This document shows positions 1 through 9,652 of a DNA stretch of 64,000 nucleotides, piece after piece. The position numbers were made by a program, and so were the translations under genes. Under the pieces are notes generated by a model, which saw nothing but the letters and a program-made list of their open reading frames with translations, was not told the origin of the DNA and made no database searches. This DNA comes from Rhodoligotrophos appendicifer (GTDB lineage: Bacteria; Pseudomonadota; Alphaproteobacteria; Rhizobiales; Im1): contig NZ_VHKL01000002.1 of the NCBI RefSeq assembly GCF_007474605.1, positions 531,510 to 595,509 of the forward strand, written 5' to 3'. The first letter of the stretch is position 1, and the number at the start of each line of letters is the position of its first letter.

Positions 1-54
1 CTTGTTTTCCACCGTAATCCTAGATTCGGGGCTGTCTGAGATTTGTGAACTCAC
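1..54 (-). CDS. Possible start of glutamate-cysteine ligase (gshA), cut by window edge
   Basis: A reading frame on the minus strand opens with GTG at position 54 and runs off the window, giving only 18 residues that begin MSSQISDSPESRI. A GGAG sequence lies about 13 bases before the GTG, and an in-frame stop lies further upstream. The peptide is too short to show homology. The gshA suggestion rests on context only: in Hyphomicrobiales the gene just downstream of rsmE is usually gshA, whose N-terminus is variable in sequence. This is a weak call. Confidence 0.3.
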   Translation of the reverse strand, partial: MSSQISDSPESRITVENK

Positions 55-139
55 GGCTATTGCTGGCTCCGCCGAAGAAATAATTTTGCTGAGATGATCT
101 AAACGTCTGCAGGCCGTGCAGCAAGCGAGGTGCCGATCG

Positions 140-877
140 TCACCATTTTTCGAGAGTTGCCTGAACCAGTGTCAGTGCAGCAATCGCTGCTGTGTCGGCG
201 CGCATAATTCTTGGCCCCAATGAGACGGGAAGCACGGCTTTGGATGTGCACAGCTGTTCCCGCTCGGCTGGAGAAAAACCACCCTCAGGCCCCACAAGTA
301 CAGCGAGCGGCCCGCTACGCAATGATGAAAGAGAGTTCATCAGGCTTCCCGCGGCGACGCCGGCATCATCACAAAAAATAATTGTTCGATCTGGTGGCCA
401 ACAGTCCAACAGCGCTTTCAGCTCAATCGGTTCATCAACACTTGGGATCGCCAACAAATTGCACTGCTCGGCTGCCTCGATGGCGTTGGCTCTTAACCGC
501 TCAACGTTAACGCGGCGCGCTACAGTACGTTCAGTCAAAATCGGCCTTAGCCGAACTGCACCGAGCTCGGTGGCCTTCTGTGCCAAGTAGTCAACGCGCG
601 CATGTTTCAGCGGTGCAAAGAGATAATGGATGTCCGATTGGCTTGTCTGGCGCCTCAGCAACTCCACTGCCCTTAGGATCACACGCCTCCGAGGGATTTC
701 GACAATCTCAGCCAACCACTCACCATCACGGCCATTGAAAAGACGCACATGGCCGCGCAGCGGAACTCTCATGACCGTAATCAGGTAATGGGCCTGATCT
801 CCATCTATCTCCACCTCTACATCCATGCCAAGCGGAGCCCCCAGAAAGAGACGGGGCGAGCGGTGAGGTGCGGCCAT
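140..877 (-). CDS. rsmE: 16S rRNA (uracil(1498)-N3)-methyltransferase RsmE
   Basis: This 245-residue protein matches the RsmE family, SPOUT-fold enzymes that use S-adenosylmethionine to methylate N3 of U1498 in 16S rRNA of the 30S subunit. It has an N-terminal RNA-binding domain (about residues 10-75, including the HYLITVMR block) and a C-terminal knotted methyltransferase domain. The cofactor loop LVGPEGGFSPAE lies near residue 195 and is followed by LGPRIMRADTA, the family's second signature. The length is normal. It is transcribed leftward, with a possible gshA following and a LysR regulator more than 200 bases upstream, so it probably has its own promoter. The usual upstream neighbour ubiA is not present here. 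Confidence 0.93.
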   Translation of the reverse strand: MAAPHRSPRLFLGAPLGMDVEVEIDGDQAHYLITVMRVPLRGHVRLFNGRDGEWLAEIVEIPRRRVILRAVELLRRQTSQSDIHYLFAPLKHARVDYLAQKATELGAVRLRPILTERTVARRVNVERLRANAIEAAEQCNLLAIPSVDEPIELKALLDCWPPDRTIIFCDDAGVAAGSLMNSLSSLRSGPLAVLVGPEGGFSPAEREQLCTSKAVLPVSLGPRIMRADTAAIAALTLVQATLEKW

Positions 878-1109
878 TAAAGCGACACAGGGCGTTTGGC
901 CCCCTCCGGCTGAGACGAGACCACGCGTCTCATCAGAATGGCACTTTGCGAATGGCGAAGGAGTGGGGTTTTGGTCGCTATTGGAACAAGCGATGAACCC
1001 TCTCCGCCCCTGTATCCCGGATCTTTATAATGCGGGGACCTAGGATCAGCAGCGCAACGTCTGCCTCCCGTCTTCCCTTGGACACTCCTGTGGTTGACGT
1101 CCACCCTGT
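878..1109. other. Intergenic region between rsmE and the LysR gene
   Basis: These 232 bases hold no convincing gene. A 75-codon frame on the minus strand has no recognisable domain or ribosome binding site. A perfect 7-bp inverted repeat (TGAGACG at 911-917, CGTCTCA at 926-932, 8-base loop) could form a small hairpin downstream of the LysR gene, but no U-tract follows, so I do not call it a terminator. The promoter of rsmE should lie here, but I cannot point to clear -35 and -10 boxes. Confidence 0.4.
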
Positions 1110-1997
1110 CTACTCAGCTGCCATAAGCGACGAAGGCTGTCGCATTCGCGCCAAGCTGTCCGTCACATGTTGAGCCAGTACTTTGCGTGGTCCTTTCAGA
1201 TCTCCGGGAGCGTAAACAATTGCGATCTGAAACTCCCCCAATCTGGGAAATCCGTCTGCCTCGCCCAGGATCCGCATACCGGGTCGTACGATGAATTCTG
1301 GGATAGCCGCGACGGCCAGTCCAGAGACCACCGCAGCACTAATCGCTACGCTATTGGCGCTGGAATACGCGATCCTGTAGGGCAAGTTCGAGCTGGACAA
1401 AGCATTTGTCGCCATTTCCCGCCAAGCACATGCGGGGCTCGACACTGCTAAAGGTAAAACGGCTTGTTGGTGGACATTGTGCCGAGTTGATGTCGCCCAT
1501 ACCAAGGGTTCGCTGCGGACGACGTCGCCGGTCACTTTTCCTGGCTGTGATGTCACGATGGACATATCCAGCCTTCCATTCTTCGTATTTTGCAGAAGCA
1601 AGTCGCTGCTCTGACAATCGACCTCAACCTGTACCATTGGATGCGTACGAGAAAATCGAGCGAGAATTTCCGGCAACAAGCAATCCGCATAGTCGTCGGG
1701 CGTTCCCAGCCGAACGATACCCTGGAGCTCCGGTTGTGCCATTACCGCCATCGCCTCTTGGTTCAAGCGAACAATGCGTCTGGCATAGTCAAGAAGCTGC
1801 TCCCCGTCTCGGGTAAGACAACTTTTTCGGCCTTGGCGCATAAAAACCGGCTTTCCGATCACCTCCTCAAGACGTTTCATTTGCATGCTCACCGCCGACT
1901 GCGTCCGACCTACGTCGTCTGCCGCGCCAGCAAAGGAGCCAGTTTCAGCAATTGCCAAAAACGTCTTTAGGAGATCGATATCCAATGCTGCGGTCAC
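1110..1997 (-). CDS. LysR family transcriptional regulator
   Basis: This 295-residue protein has the LysR layout: a winged helix-turn-helix at residues 1-65 (LLKTFLAIAETGSF, then RTQSAVSMQMKRLEE) and a periplasmic-binding-protein-like effector domain from about residue 90 (IVRLGTPDDYAD) to the end. The length is typical. LysR proteins usually bind a T-N11-A dyad and control themselves and a divergent gene. Here the divergent neighbour is a DUF1127 small protein 150 bases away, with an imperfect inverted repeat between them, so autoregulation and control of that gene are likely. The effector cannot be read from the sequence. Confidence 0.9.
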   Translation of the reverse strand: MTAALDIDLLKTFLAIAETGSFAGAADDVGRTQSAVSMQMKRLEEVIGKPVFMRQGRKSCLTRDGEQLLDYARRIVRLNQEAMAVMAQPELQGIVRLGTPDDYADCLLPEILARFSRTHPMVQVEVDCQSSDLLLQNTKNGRLDMSIVTSQPGKVTGDVVRSEPLVWATSTRHNVHQQAVLPLAVSSPACAWREMATNALSSSNLPYRIAYSSANSVAISAAVVSGLAVAAIPEFIVRPGMRILGEADGFPRLGEFQIAIVYAPGDLKGPRKVLAQHVTDSLARMRQPSSLMAAE

Positions 1998-2020
1998 ACC
2001 GGCCTCTCACATCAAAATAG

Positions 2021-2073
2021 ATGATGAATTTTGTGAGTTTAATTCGTTTGATGAGATAGGTCAAATACATCAT
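2021..2073. promoter_or_regulatory. Imperfect inverted repeat between divergent LysR and DUF1127 genes
   Basis: ATGATGAATTT (2021-2031) is matched by the inverted copy AAATACATCAT (2063-2073), 10 of 11 positions, in an AT-rich segment of the 150-base divergent gap. Position and symmetry fit a LysR-type operator. The 31-base spacing is larger than a classical single T-N11-A box, so it may be two half-sites of an extended binding region. Confidence 0.35.
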
Positions 2074-2147
2074 TTTATCTTAGAACTTAGCAGCCGCCTT
2101 CTCGTGGCGATCGGCGCCAAATTGCGGCGTAAACCAAGGTAGTAGTC

Positions 2148-2402
2148 ATGTCACGCACTGATGCAGAACCTGCAGTTGGTAAAAATCGACTGCTCTTCCG
2201 GAGCTTTTGGCTGCCTCTAAACGCAGTCATCCAAAACTGGAGAACTCGACGGCAGCTAAGAACGTTGACCGAACTTGAAGAGAGCACCCTAAAGGACATA
2301 GGAATTACACGCGGAGACGTCATATGGGCGATGAGCCTTCCGCTCCATCTCAACGCCTCGGCGGAACTCAACAAGATCTCCAAGCCTCAACGGAGGCGGT
2401 GA
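2148..2402 (+). CDS. DUF1127 domain small arginine-rich protein
   Basis: This 84-residue protein carries the DUF1127 (YjiS-like) signature at about residues 29-61: NWRTRRQLRTLTEL followed by LKDIGITRGDV. The block is short, arginine-rich and strongly conserved in alphaproteobacteria. In Agrobacterium, DUF1127 proteins are linked to phosphate and carbon metabolism and RNA effects, so a regulatory role is possible but unproven here. The N-terminal 25 residues and the charged C-terminal tail are outside the domain. It is transcribed away from the LysR gene and converges on tldD, 19 bases beyond its stop. Confidence 0.8.
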   Translation: MSRTDAEPAVGKNRLLFRSFWLPLNAVIQNWRTRRQLRTLTELEESTLKDIGITRGDVIWAMSLPLHLNASAELNKISKPQRRR

Positions 2403-2421
2403 CGATTTCGGACGCATATGG

Positions 2422-3861
2422 TCAGCCGGTACCCCCTACCGTGATGGCATTGAGGCGTATGGTCGGCTGACCCACCCCTACCGGCACACCTTGACCGCGC
2501 TTTCCACAAGTTCCGATCCCGGGATCAAGTTTCATATCATTTCCGATCATGGAAATGCGGGTCAGGGCATCTGGACCATTCCCAATAATCGTCGCACCCT
2601 TGACTGGCGCTCCAAGCTTGCCGTTTTCGATCTGGTAAGCTTCAGTGCAGGAGAAAACAAATTTGCCGCTCGTTATATCGACCTGGCCGCCACCGAATGA
2701 GGCCGCATAGAGCCCTGACTTCACGGATGAGATAATTTCTTCAGGCTCATGCTTGCCTGAGATCATGTATGTGTTGGTCATCCGAGGCATAGGCAGATGA
2801 GCGTGGGATTGTCTTCGTCCATTCCCCGTCGGCATGACCCCCATAAGCCGCGCATTCAAACGATCCTGCATGAAACCCTTCAGAATGCCGTCTTCAATCA
2901 GGACATTCATTCTTGAGGGAGTTCCCTCGTCATCAACAGTAAGAGACCCTCGGCGGCCGCCGAGCGTTCCATCGTCGATTACTGTTACTCCTTTGGCCGC
3001 GACCCGATGGCCCACGAGGTCAGCAAAAGCACTTGTTCGCTTACGATTGAAATCGCCTTCAAGGCCGTGGCCAACTGCCTCATGAAGCAAAATTCCGGGC
3101 CAGCCGGGGGCGAGGACGACATCCATCTCTCCCGCGGGTGCTGATCTCGAGTCGAGATTTACCAAGCTCTGGCGTAGGGCCTCGTCAACAACGCTCTTCC
3201 ACCGAGCTTCCGAAATAAATTCCGTATAGCCGGCACGCCCCCCAATTCCATATGATCCTGTCTCCTGACGCGAGCCGTCGCGAGAAACCACGGAGACGTT
3301 CAGGCGCACTAAAGGCCGGATGTCACGAGTGGACGAACCGTCACCGCGGATAATCTCAACGACCTGCCACTCCGCAACCAGCGACGCAGATACCTGAACC
3401 ACTTTGGTGTCCAGGCTCCGCGCGTAAGCATCAATTGCTTCCAGTAGCTTTACCTTGTCTGGAAAAGAGACGCCCTCAAGCGGGTTCTCATCACTGTATA
3501 GGATGAGGTTTGTCTTAGGCGGAGGCGAGGTTAAGATGGCGCCTGAACCCTTTTTCAAAGTGCGCAACGCCTCGCTAGCTCTGCGCAGAGCGGGTTCGGA
3601 AATCTCCGATGAATGAGCTAATGCAGCTGCCTCACCGCAGATCGCACGAAGACCGAACCCATGCGTAGTATCAAAATTCGCCCCGCGGAGAACACCATCG
3701 TCGAAAACGAAGCTTTCCGACTGCCGGTATTCAAGGAATAGCTCTCCATCGTCCGCACCGGACAGCGCTTCTGCGACGATTCGTTCTGCCGTCGACCTCA
3801 CCAAATCAGTCTGGGCGAAGAAAAAATTCTGATCCGGTGAAGTCATTTGTTTCTCAGCCAA
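2422..3861 (-). CDS. tldD: Metalloprotease TldD
   Basis: The 479-residue product is TldD, which with TldE/PmbA forms a cytoplasmic zinc protease that degrades unfolded peptides and matures some modified peptides. The metal motif HExxxH appears as HEAVGHGLEGD near residue 258, and the later FSCTEAY block near residue 402 supplies the conserved cysteine ligand. The N-terminal domain has the usual GVLRG and GFGLRAI elements. The length is normal. No tldE is in the window, which is usual because tldE is commonly unlinked. It lies 10 bases downstream of ialB and is probably co-transcribed with it, an arrangement common in Hyphomicrobiales next to the cox cluster. The start could also be the methionine at residue 6. 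Confidence 0.95.
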   Translation of the reverse strand: MAEKQMTSPDQNFFFAQTDLVRSTAERIVAEALSGADDGELFLEYRQSESFVFDDGVLRGANFDTTHGFGLRAICGEAAALAHSSEISEPALRRASEALRTLKKGSGAILTSPPPKTNLILYSDENPLEGVSFPDKVKLLEAIDAYARSLDTKVVQVSASLVAEWQVVEIIRGDGSSTRDIRPLVRLNVSVVSRDGSRQETGSYGIGGRAGYTEFISEARWKSVVDEALRQSLVNLDSRSAPAGEMDVVLAPGWPGILLHEAVGHGLEGDFNRKRTSAFADLVGHRVAAKGVTVIDDGTLGGRRGSLTVDDEGTPSRMNVLIEDGILKGFMQDRLNARLMGVMPTGNGRRQSHAHLPMPRMTNTYMISGKHEPEEIISSVKSGLYAASFGGGQVDITSGKFVFSCTEAYQIENGKLGAPVKGATIIGNGPDALTRISMIGNDMKLDPGIGTCGKRGQGVPVGVGQPTIRLNAITVGGTG

Positions 3862-3871
3862 GCTGAATTCC

Positions 3872-4609
3872 TCAGGAAGAGGACTGTTTCTCCAGATCCG
3901 TGAGTGCAGCAGAGAAGCCTTTCAGGGAAATTTCCATTCCTATGCCGGCACCAGGCGCCTCGTAGATGATGAAATTCGCCTTGGTCCCCTTCTTCAATTT
4001 CGCAAGCGTATCACCCGTCGCTTCAGCAAACGCCATGCAGATTTGCGGCATGCACCGCGTGAATGGTACCCGACCGACTGCTGCCCCGTCGATCTCTAGC
4101 GCCACTCCAGTTGGCAAGAAGACCCCTATCGGGACGAGCACCCGCATCATCGTAATCATTTTGTCGCCTTGGAGCTGTCTGACCAAAACGAGCGTCAATC
4201 CAACGTTCGGTCGCTCCTGATTGCGTACACTTTGAATCATTCCGCACTGGCGGATGACCTTCGTCGCATCTGTCGCGCCGCTATTCGCTGCATCGCTCTT
4301 CCCTCCGCTGGAGCCTTGAGGCGGAGCCCCCTCTTGAGACGCTGTCGGGCCGGAACCAGGATTGGCGAACTCACCGCATTGGATCTGCCAGTCGCCATGC
4401 GTGGCAACTATGTCAGCTTTTGGGGCAGCCGGTGCCCCAGGCTGCCCCGTTGGCGCGCCGGCCTGCGCCGATTGCGAACGAGGTCCAAATTGCCCGGGCT
4501 GTGCCTGCTGAGCATTTGCGGCGTGGATGCCACCACCCGACACCATCAGCGCTAGCAGGCCCGTAAAACTTGTCCTGCGCGCGAAGCGGAGAAGTGTTGA
4601 AAAATTCAA
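3872..4609 (-). CDS. Invasion-associated locus B (IalB) family secreted protein
   Basis: This 245-residue protein begins with a signal peptide (arginines at 8, 11 and 12, then a hydrophobic stretch ending AANA-QQ at about residue 33), so it is exported. The IalB domain is recognised from WQIQC (near 77), GLTLVLVRQ, the VPIGVFLPTGVAL block and the paired cysteines in TRCMPQIC (near 190), which probably form disulfides. A long glycine, alanine, proline and glutamine-rich segment (about 34-65) and an insert between the first two cysteines (about 80-120) look disordered. The family was named from Bartonella erythrocyte invasion but is widespread in non-pathogens, where its role is unclear. It is divergent from coxB and upstream of tldD. 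Confidence 0.88.
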   Translation of the reverse strand: MNFSTLLRFARRTSFTGLLALMVSGGGIHAANAQQAQPGQFGPRSQSAQAGAPTGQPGAPAAPKADIVATHGDWQIQCGEFANPGSGPTASQEGAPPQGSSGGKSDAANSGATDATKVIRQCGMIQSVRNQERPNVGLTLVLVRQLQGDKMITMMRVLVPIGVFLPTGVALEIDGAAVGRVPFTRCMPQICMAFAEATGDTLAKLKKGTKANFIIYEAPGAGIGMEISLKGFSAALTDLEKQSSS

Positions 4610-5136
4610 GTCGAACTCCCCAGAAAGAATTGCAGGTCAGAAGCCTTTCGCATCTCTACGCTCATACCCGTTTCACCGGCAGACTGTATAGAGCCACACG
4701 AGGCGACCCGACATGTGAGCCACCCAGAAAGCGGGGGCGCTGGCAAAAACACCGACGTCGGACGTCAAATAGTCGCACTGGTGAAGGTGCCTCGGGCAAG
4801 AGCCAGTCCCAGCGCAATTGTGGACGCAAGGCGTTGATCTGGGAAAATTGAGGCAAAAATCAGACGATGACGATGGACGTTCTCGCCAAGGGTCGCGAAT
4901 GGACACGAAGGATGACGATTTCACTCGCGCGAAAATTTGACGCGCAAGCGACCGTTGCGGCGGGTCTCGGATTGTGGTTCAGAACCATTCTAGACGATGA
5001 TCTGCATCCTCTTTGCTATCTCAATCGGAAACCAGTTATACCAAGCCGGTGATAAGGTGAAGTAACTGGCCCTGCGAAATGGCGACTGAGGGACCCGGGT
5101 CTCTCTACCCGTACTGGATTAAGGAGTTAGCGGGCG
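4610..5136. promoter_or_regulatory. Divergent ialB / coxB upstream region
   Basis: These 527 bases separate two divergent operons and must hold both promoters. Three short open frames here (up to 93 codons) show no domain and are not called. A perfect 10-bp palindrome GACCCGGGTC (5092-5101) and a small inverted repeat CGGGT-N6-ACCCG (5096-5111) sit just before the coxB ribosome binding site AAGGAG (5121-5126). They could influence coxB translation. I could not identify reliable -35 and -10 boxes. Confidence 0.45.
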
Positions 5137-6042
5137 ATGCAATCAAGGACGGCAAGTGCACTCCTTCTAGGCGCGACTATCGGGATTTTGTGGATCGGCC
5201 TCGATCCTGTTGCCGCAGCCGAGTTGGGACGACCCGAGGAGTGGCAGCTGGGATTTCAGCTGTCAGGCACTCCCGTTATGGATAACGTCCGCGTGTTTCA
5301 TGATCGAATCATGATGCCTTTGATCACAGCCATCGTACTTTTCGTATTGGCTTTGCTGGTCATCGTGATCGTCCGGTTCAACGCAAAGGCGAACCCCACT
5401 CCATCCAAGACCACCCATAACTCCCTTATCGAAGTTGTCTGGACAGTGGTGCCGGTCTTGATTCTGGTCATCATAGCGATTCCATCGTTTCGCCTCCTGT
5501 ACTTCGAGCGCACGATCCCCGACGCGGACATGACAGTGAAAGCGACGGGAAACCAGTGGTACTGGTCCTATGAATATCCGGATCAAGAGGGCTTGAGCTT
5601 CGACTCTCTCCTTCTGGATGGCGATGCGCTCAAGCAGAGGCAGGAGACAGAGCCAGATACTCCTCGGTTGCTTGCTGTTGACAACCCGATCGTAGTTCCG
5701 CTTAACGCGACAGTTCGACTGATCGTAACCGGCAGTGATGTGATCCATAGTTGGGCCATTCCTTCCTTCGGTACGAAGATAGATGCGATACCGGGTCGAC
5801 TGAATGAAGCCTGGTTCAAGGCGGAGAAGGAGGGGACTTATTACGGTCAGTGCTCCGAGCTTTGTGGCCAGGGTCATGCGTACATGCCTATCGAGGTGCG
5901 GGTGGTTTCCCAGGAGCAGTATGACGCGTGGGTTCGACAGTCGGTCGCAGGGGATGTCACCCAGGCAAACTCGACATTGCTGGCCTCGCTTGCTGCAGCC
6001 AAGTCTCGCCGCGTGGCCCAATCGGCCACTTCAGCTCAGTAA
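5137..6042 (+). CDS. coxB: Cytochrome c oxidase subunit II
   Basis: This 301-residue protein is subunit II of the aa3 oxidase, which takes electrons from cytochrome c at its CuA centre. It has a signal peptide (about 1-27), two membrane helices (about 59-80 and 98-121) and a periplasmic cupredoxin domain. The CuA ligands are seen in VIHSW (near 203) and in YGQCSELCGQGHAYM (235-249), giving two Cys, His and Met. The aromatic electron-entry patch GNQWYWSYEYP is also present. The ATG is preceded by AAGGAG at a good distance. It is the first gene of a long co-directional cluster that makes and assembles the oxidase. Confidence 0.97.
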   Translation: MQSRTASALLLGATIGILWIGLDPVAAAELGRPEEWQLGFQLSGTPVMDNVRVFHDRIMMPLITAIVLFVLALLVIVIVRFNAKANPTPSKTTHNSLIEVVWTVVPVLILVIIAIPSFRLLYFERTIPDADMTVKATGNQWYWSYEYPDQEGLSFDSLLLDGDALKQRQETEPDTPRLLAVDNPIVVPLNATVRLIVTGSDVIHSWAIPSFGTKIDAIPGRLNEAWFKAEKEGTYYGQCSELCGQGHAYMPIEVRVVSQEQYDAWVRQSVAGDVTQANSTLLASLAAAKSRRVAQSATSAQ

Positions 6043-6076
6043 GCAACGTCACTGAGTTGAGTCAGTAATTTACTAA

Positions 6077-7777
<1,701 letters not shown>

Positions 7778-7805
7778 GCGAGGGTGGGACACAAAGGGGT
7801 TCAGG

Positions 7806-7825
7806 AGCGGAATGTGCATTCCGCT
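7806..7825. promoter_or_regulatory. Perfect 9-bp inverted repeat in the coxA-ctaB gap
   Basis: AGCGGAATG (7806-7814) is followed after two bases by its exact reverse complement CATTCCGCT (7817-7825). It lies between the coxA stop and the ctaB ribosome binding site. It could be an mRNA hairpin that sets the relative level of coxA and ctaB, or a protein-binding dyad. There is no U-tract, so it is not a standard terminator. Confidence 0.5.
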
Positions 7826-7849
7826 CTGCATTCTCAAGGTGAAACAGAA

Positions 7850-8821
7850 ATGAGAGATGTGAGTATCGGTAGGGTACCAATGGCTGTTTCTAGCGTCCGC
7901 CACTCGCTTGAGAACGTCTCTGTTATAGCTGATGTCCGAGATTTTTTGGCTCTGCTCAAGCCGCGAGTCATGTCGCTGGTGCTGTTTACCAGCCTGGTGG
8001 GCCTTTTTGTTGCTCCAGGGCACATTCATCCTTGGATAGGATTAGTCGCTTTAGTGTGCATCGCAATGGGCGCTGGTGCAGCCGGAGCGCTCAACATGTG
8101 GTTCGACGCCGACATTGACGCCCTGATGACCCGAACTGCAACGCGCCCGATCCCCCGCGGGTCAATCCCGGCTGGAGATGTCCTGGGATTTGGAATCGCC
8201 TTGGCATGCGGTTCTGTGCTCATGATGGGCGTGCTCGTCAATTGGGTCGCATCGATCCTGCTTGCTGTGACGATCGCCTTCTATGTTTTTGTTTATACGA
8301 TTTGGCTGAAACGCCGGTCACCGCAGAATATTGTCATCGGAGGTGCTGCGGGTGCCTTTCCTCCGATGATTGGATGGGCTGCCGTTACAGGCTCTGTCGG
8401 TATCGAAAGCATAGTTCTTTTTCTCATCATCTTTATGTGGACCCCGCCCCATTTTTGGGCGCTCGCTCTGTACCGGTCAGACGACTATGCCAGGGCAGGC
8501 GTTCCGATGATGCCTGTCGTTTACGGACAGGTGGAAACGCGGAAGCAAATCGTCATCTATTCGCTTCTGCTTGTTCCCACGACGCTTTTGCCATGTGCCG
8601 TTGGATTGGCGGGCATGCCGTACTTGATCGTCTCCGCGGTGCTCGGAGTTCTCTTCATTGCATTCGCCACGCAAATATACAGAGACCGGGCCAAGATCGG
8701 AGATTATCGCTCCGCAAAGAACCTTTTCGCCTATTCTATTGTTTACTTGTTTTTGATCTTTGCGATGCTCCTCGTAGAGGGTGTATCTGGTGTCCAGAGG
8801 TTATCCCTTCCATGGCTGTGA
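7850..8821 (+). CDS. ctaB: Protoheme IX farnesyltransferase (heme O synthase)
   Basis: This UbiA-family membrane prenyltransferase adds a farnesyl group to heme b to make heme O, the precursor of heme A for CoxA. The two aspartate-rich sites are NMWFDADIDALMTR (first NxxxDxxxD motif) and the YTIWLKRRSPQNI block with its cytoplasmic loop. About nine membrane helices are predicted by eye. I chose ATG 7850 (323 residues), which has AAGGTG at good spacing; the open frame extends upstream to 7784 and ATG 7880 is an alternative. The stop overlaps the next small gene by 10 bases, so they are translationally coupled. Confidence 0.95.
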   Translation: MRDVSIGRVPMAVSSVRHSLENVSVIADVRDFLALLKPRVMSLVLFTSLVGLFVAPGHIHPWIGLVALVCIAMGAGAAGALNMWFDADIDALMTRTATRPIPRGSIPAGDVLGFGIALACGSVLMMGVLVNWVASILLAVTIAFYVFVYTIWLKRRSPQNIVIGGAAGAFPPMIGWAAVTGSVGIESIVLFLIIFMWTPPHFWALALYRSDDYARAGVPMMPVVYGQVETRKQIVIYSLLLVPTTLLPCAVGLAGMPYLIVSAVLGVLFIAFATQIYRDRAKIGDYRSAKNLFAYSIVYLFLIFAMLLVEGVSGVQRLSLPWL

Positions 8822-8994
8822 CGGAGTTCGATGTGAAGGATGATGATGTCGGGCGTAGATTAACGGCCGAGGAAGTCCGCAGGAGACGCCGTCGGTCCAT
8901 TGCGCTGGGCTGGTTTCTCTTCTTCCTAGCTGTTTTATTCTTTGTCACCACCGTCGTTCGTCTTGGCGGCAATGTCGCTGGCCGCAGTTTCTAA
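8812..8994 (+). CDS. Small single-helix cox cluster protein (CoxF-like)
   Basis: This 60-residue protein has a charged N-terminal half with six consecutive arginines (RRRRRR near residue 25) followed by one membrane helix (about 32-53). Small proteins of this build sit between ctaB and ctaG in many alphaproteobacteria and are called CoxF or hypothetical. Their exact function is not established, though a role in oxidase assembly is likely from position. It overlaps the end of ctaB by 10 bases and ends 7 bases before ctaG. Confidence 0.8.
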   Translation: MAVTEFDVKDDDVGRRLTAEEVRRRRRRSIALGWFLFFLAVLFFVTTVVRLGGNVAGRSF

Positions 8995-9001
8995 CAGGTT
9001 G

Positions 9002-9652
9002 ATGATGGTTTCTTCAGCTGAAGATCGGGCAACTCAAACAAAGCGAAACCGACTTGTGGTCGGCGTTTGCGCGGCTACTGTATTGTTGATGGTCGGTCTG
9101 TCTTATGCATCCGTACCATTATATCGGTTGTTTTGCCAAGTGACAGGTTATGGCGGTACGCCGCAGCGCGCAGAGGCTGGGCCTGGAAGCATCATAGAAG
9201 ATTCGCGAATAAAAATTCGCTTCGATTCAAATGTCAGTCCGGGATTGAACTGGAAATTCAGTCCCGAACAACGCGAAGTTGATGCTGCTCTAGGAGAGCA
9301 GAAGCTAATCTATTATCGCGCGGTTAACAATTCCGACAAGCCTGTCACCGGGATGGCCACCTTCAATGTTACTCCTGAAAGAGCCGGCTTCTACTTTAAC
9401 AAGATTGACTGCTTCTGCTTTACCGAGCAAACATTAAAGCCCGGGGAAAGTGTCGACATGCCAGTGCTATTCTTCGTGGATGAAGAGATCGCGAAGGATG
9501 AAGATACCGCAGGAATTCGAACAGTCACTCTGTCCTATACCTTCTATAACAAGGACGGAGATAAGCTGGTTCCACCGCAAGACAAAGACCAATCGAGCAG
9601 GAGGCCCTCTTTAGGTGCTTCCGACAAAACTGGAGCTGAGGGACATGGCTGA
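9002..9652 (+). CDS. ctaG: Cytochrome c oxidase assembly protein CtaG/Cox11
   Basis: This 216-residue protein is a Cox11-type copper chaperone that delivers copper to the CuB site of CoxA. It has one N-terminal membrane helix (about 17-40) and a periplasmic immunoglobulin-like domain. The copper motif CFCFTEQTL is intact, and VPLYRLFCQVTGYGGT marks the conserved region after the helix. I chose ATG 9002 rather than the open frame's earlier methionine at 8942, which would overlap the preceding small gene. The end overlaps the coxC start by 8 bases. Confidence 0.95.
   Translation: MMVSSAEDRATQTKRNRLVVGVCAATVLLMVGLSYASVPLYRLFCQVTGYGGTPQRAEAGPGSIIEDSRIKIRFDSNVSPGLNWKFSPEQREVDAALGEQKLIYYRAVNNSDKPVTGMATFNVTPERAGFYFNKIDCFCFTEQTLKPGESVDMPVLFFVDEEIAKDEDTAGIRTVTLSYTFYNKDGDKLVPPQDKDQSSRRPSLGASDKTGAEGHG

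Noticed and set aside
877..1104. 75-codon minus-strand frame between the LysR gene and rsmE
   Set aside because: No ribosome binding site, no domain, and residue make-up like translated non-coding DNA.
4867..5285. Two short plus-strand frames before coxB
   Set aside because: No domains and poor start contexts; the second overlaps the coxB start in another frame.
5263..6021. 252-codon minus-strand frame
   Set aside because: Antisense to coxB, with no recognisable domain; coxB is fully supported.
8206..8811. Long plus-strand open frame upstream of the CoxF-like gene
   Set aside because: Only its last 60 codons (8812-8994) are a gene; the earlier part overlaps ctaB and shows cysteine- and arginine-rich out-of-frame translation.
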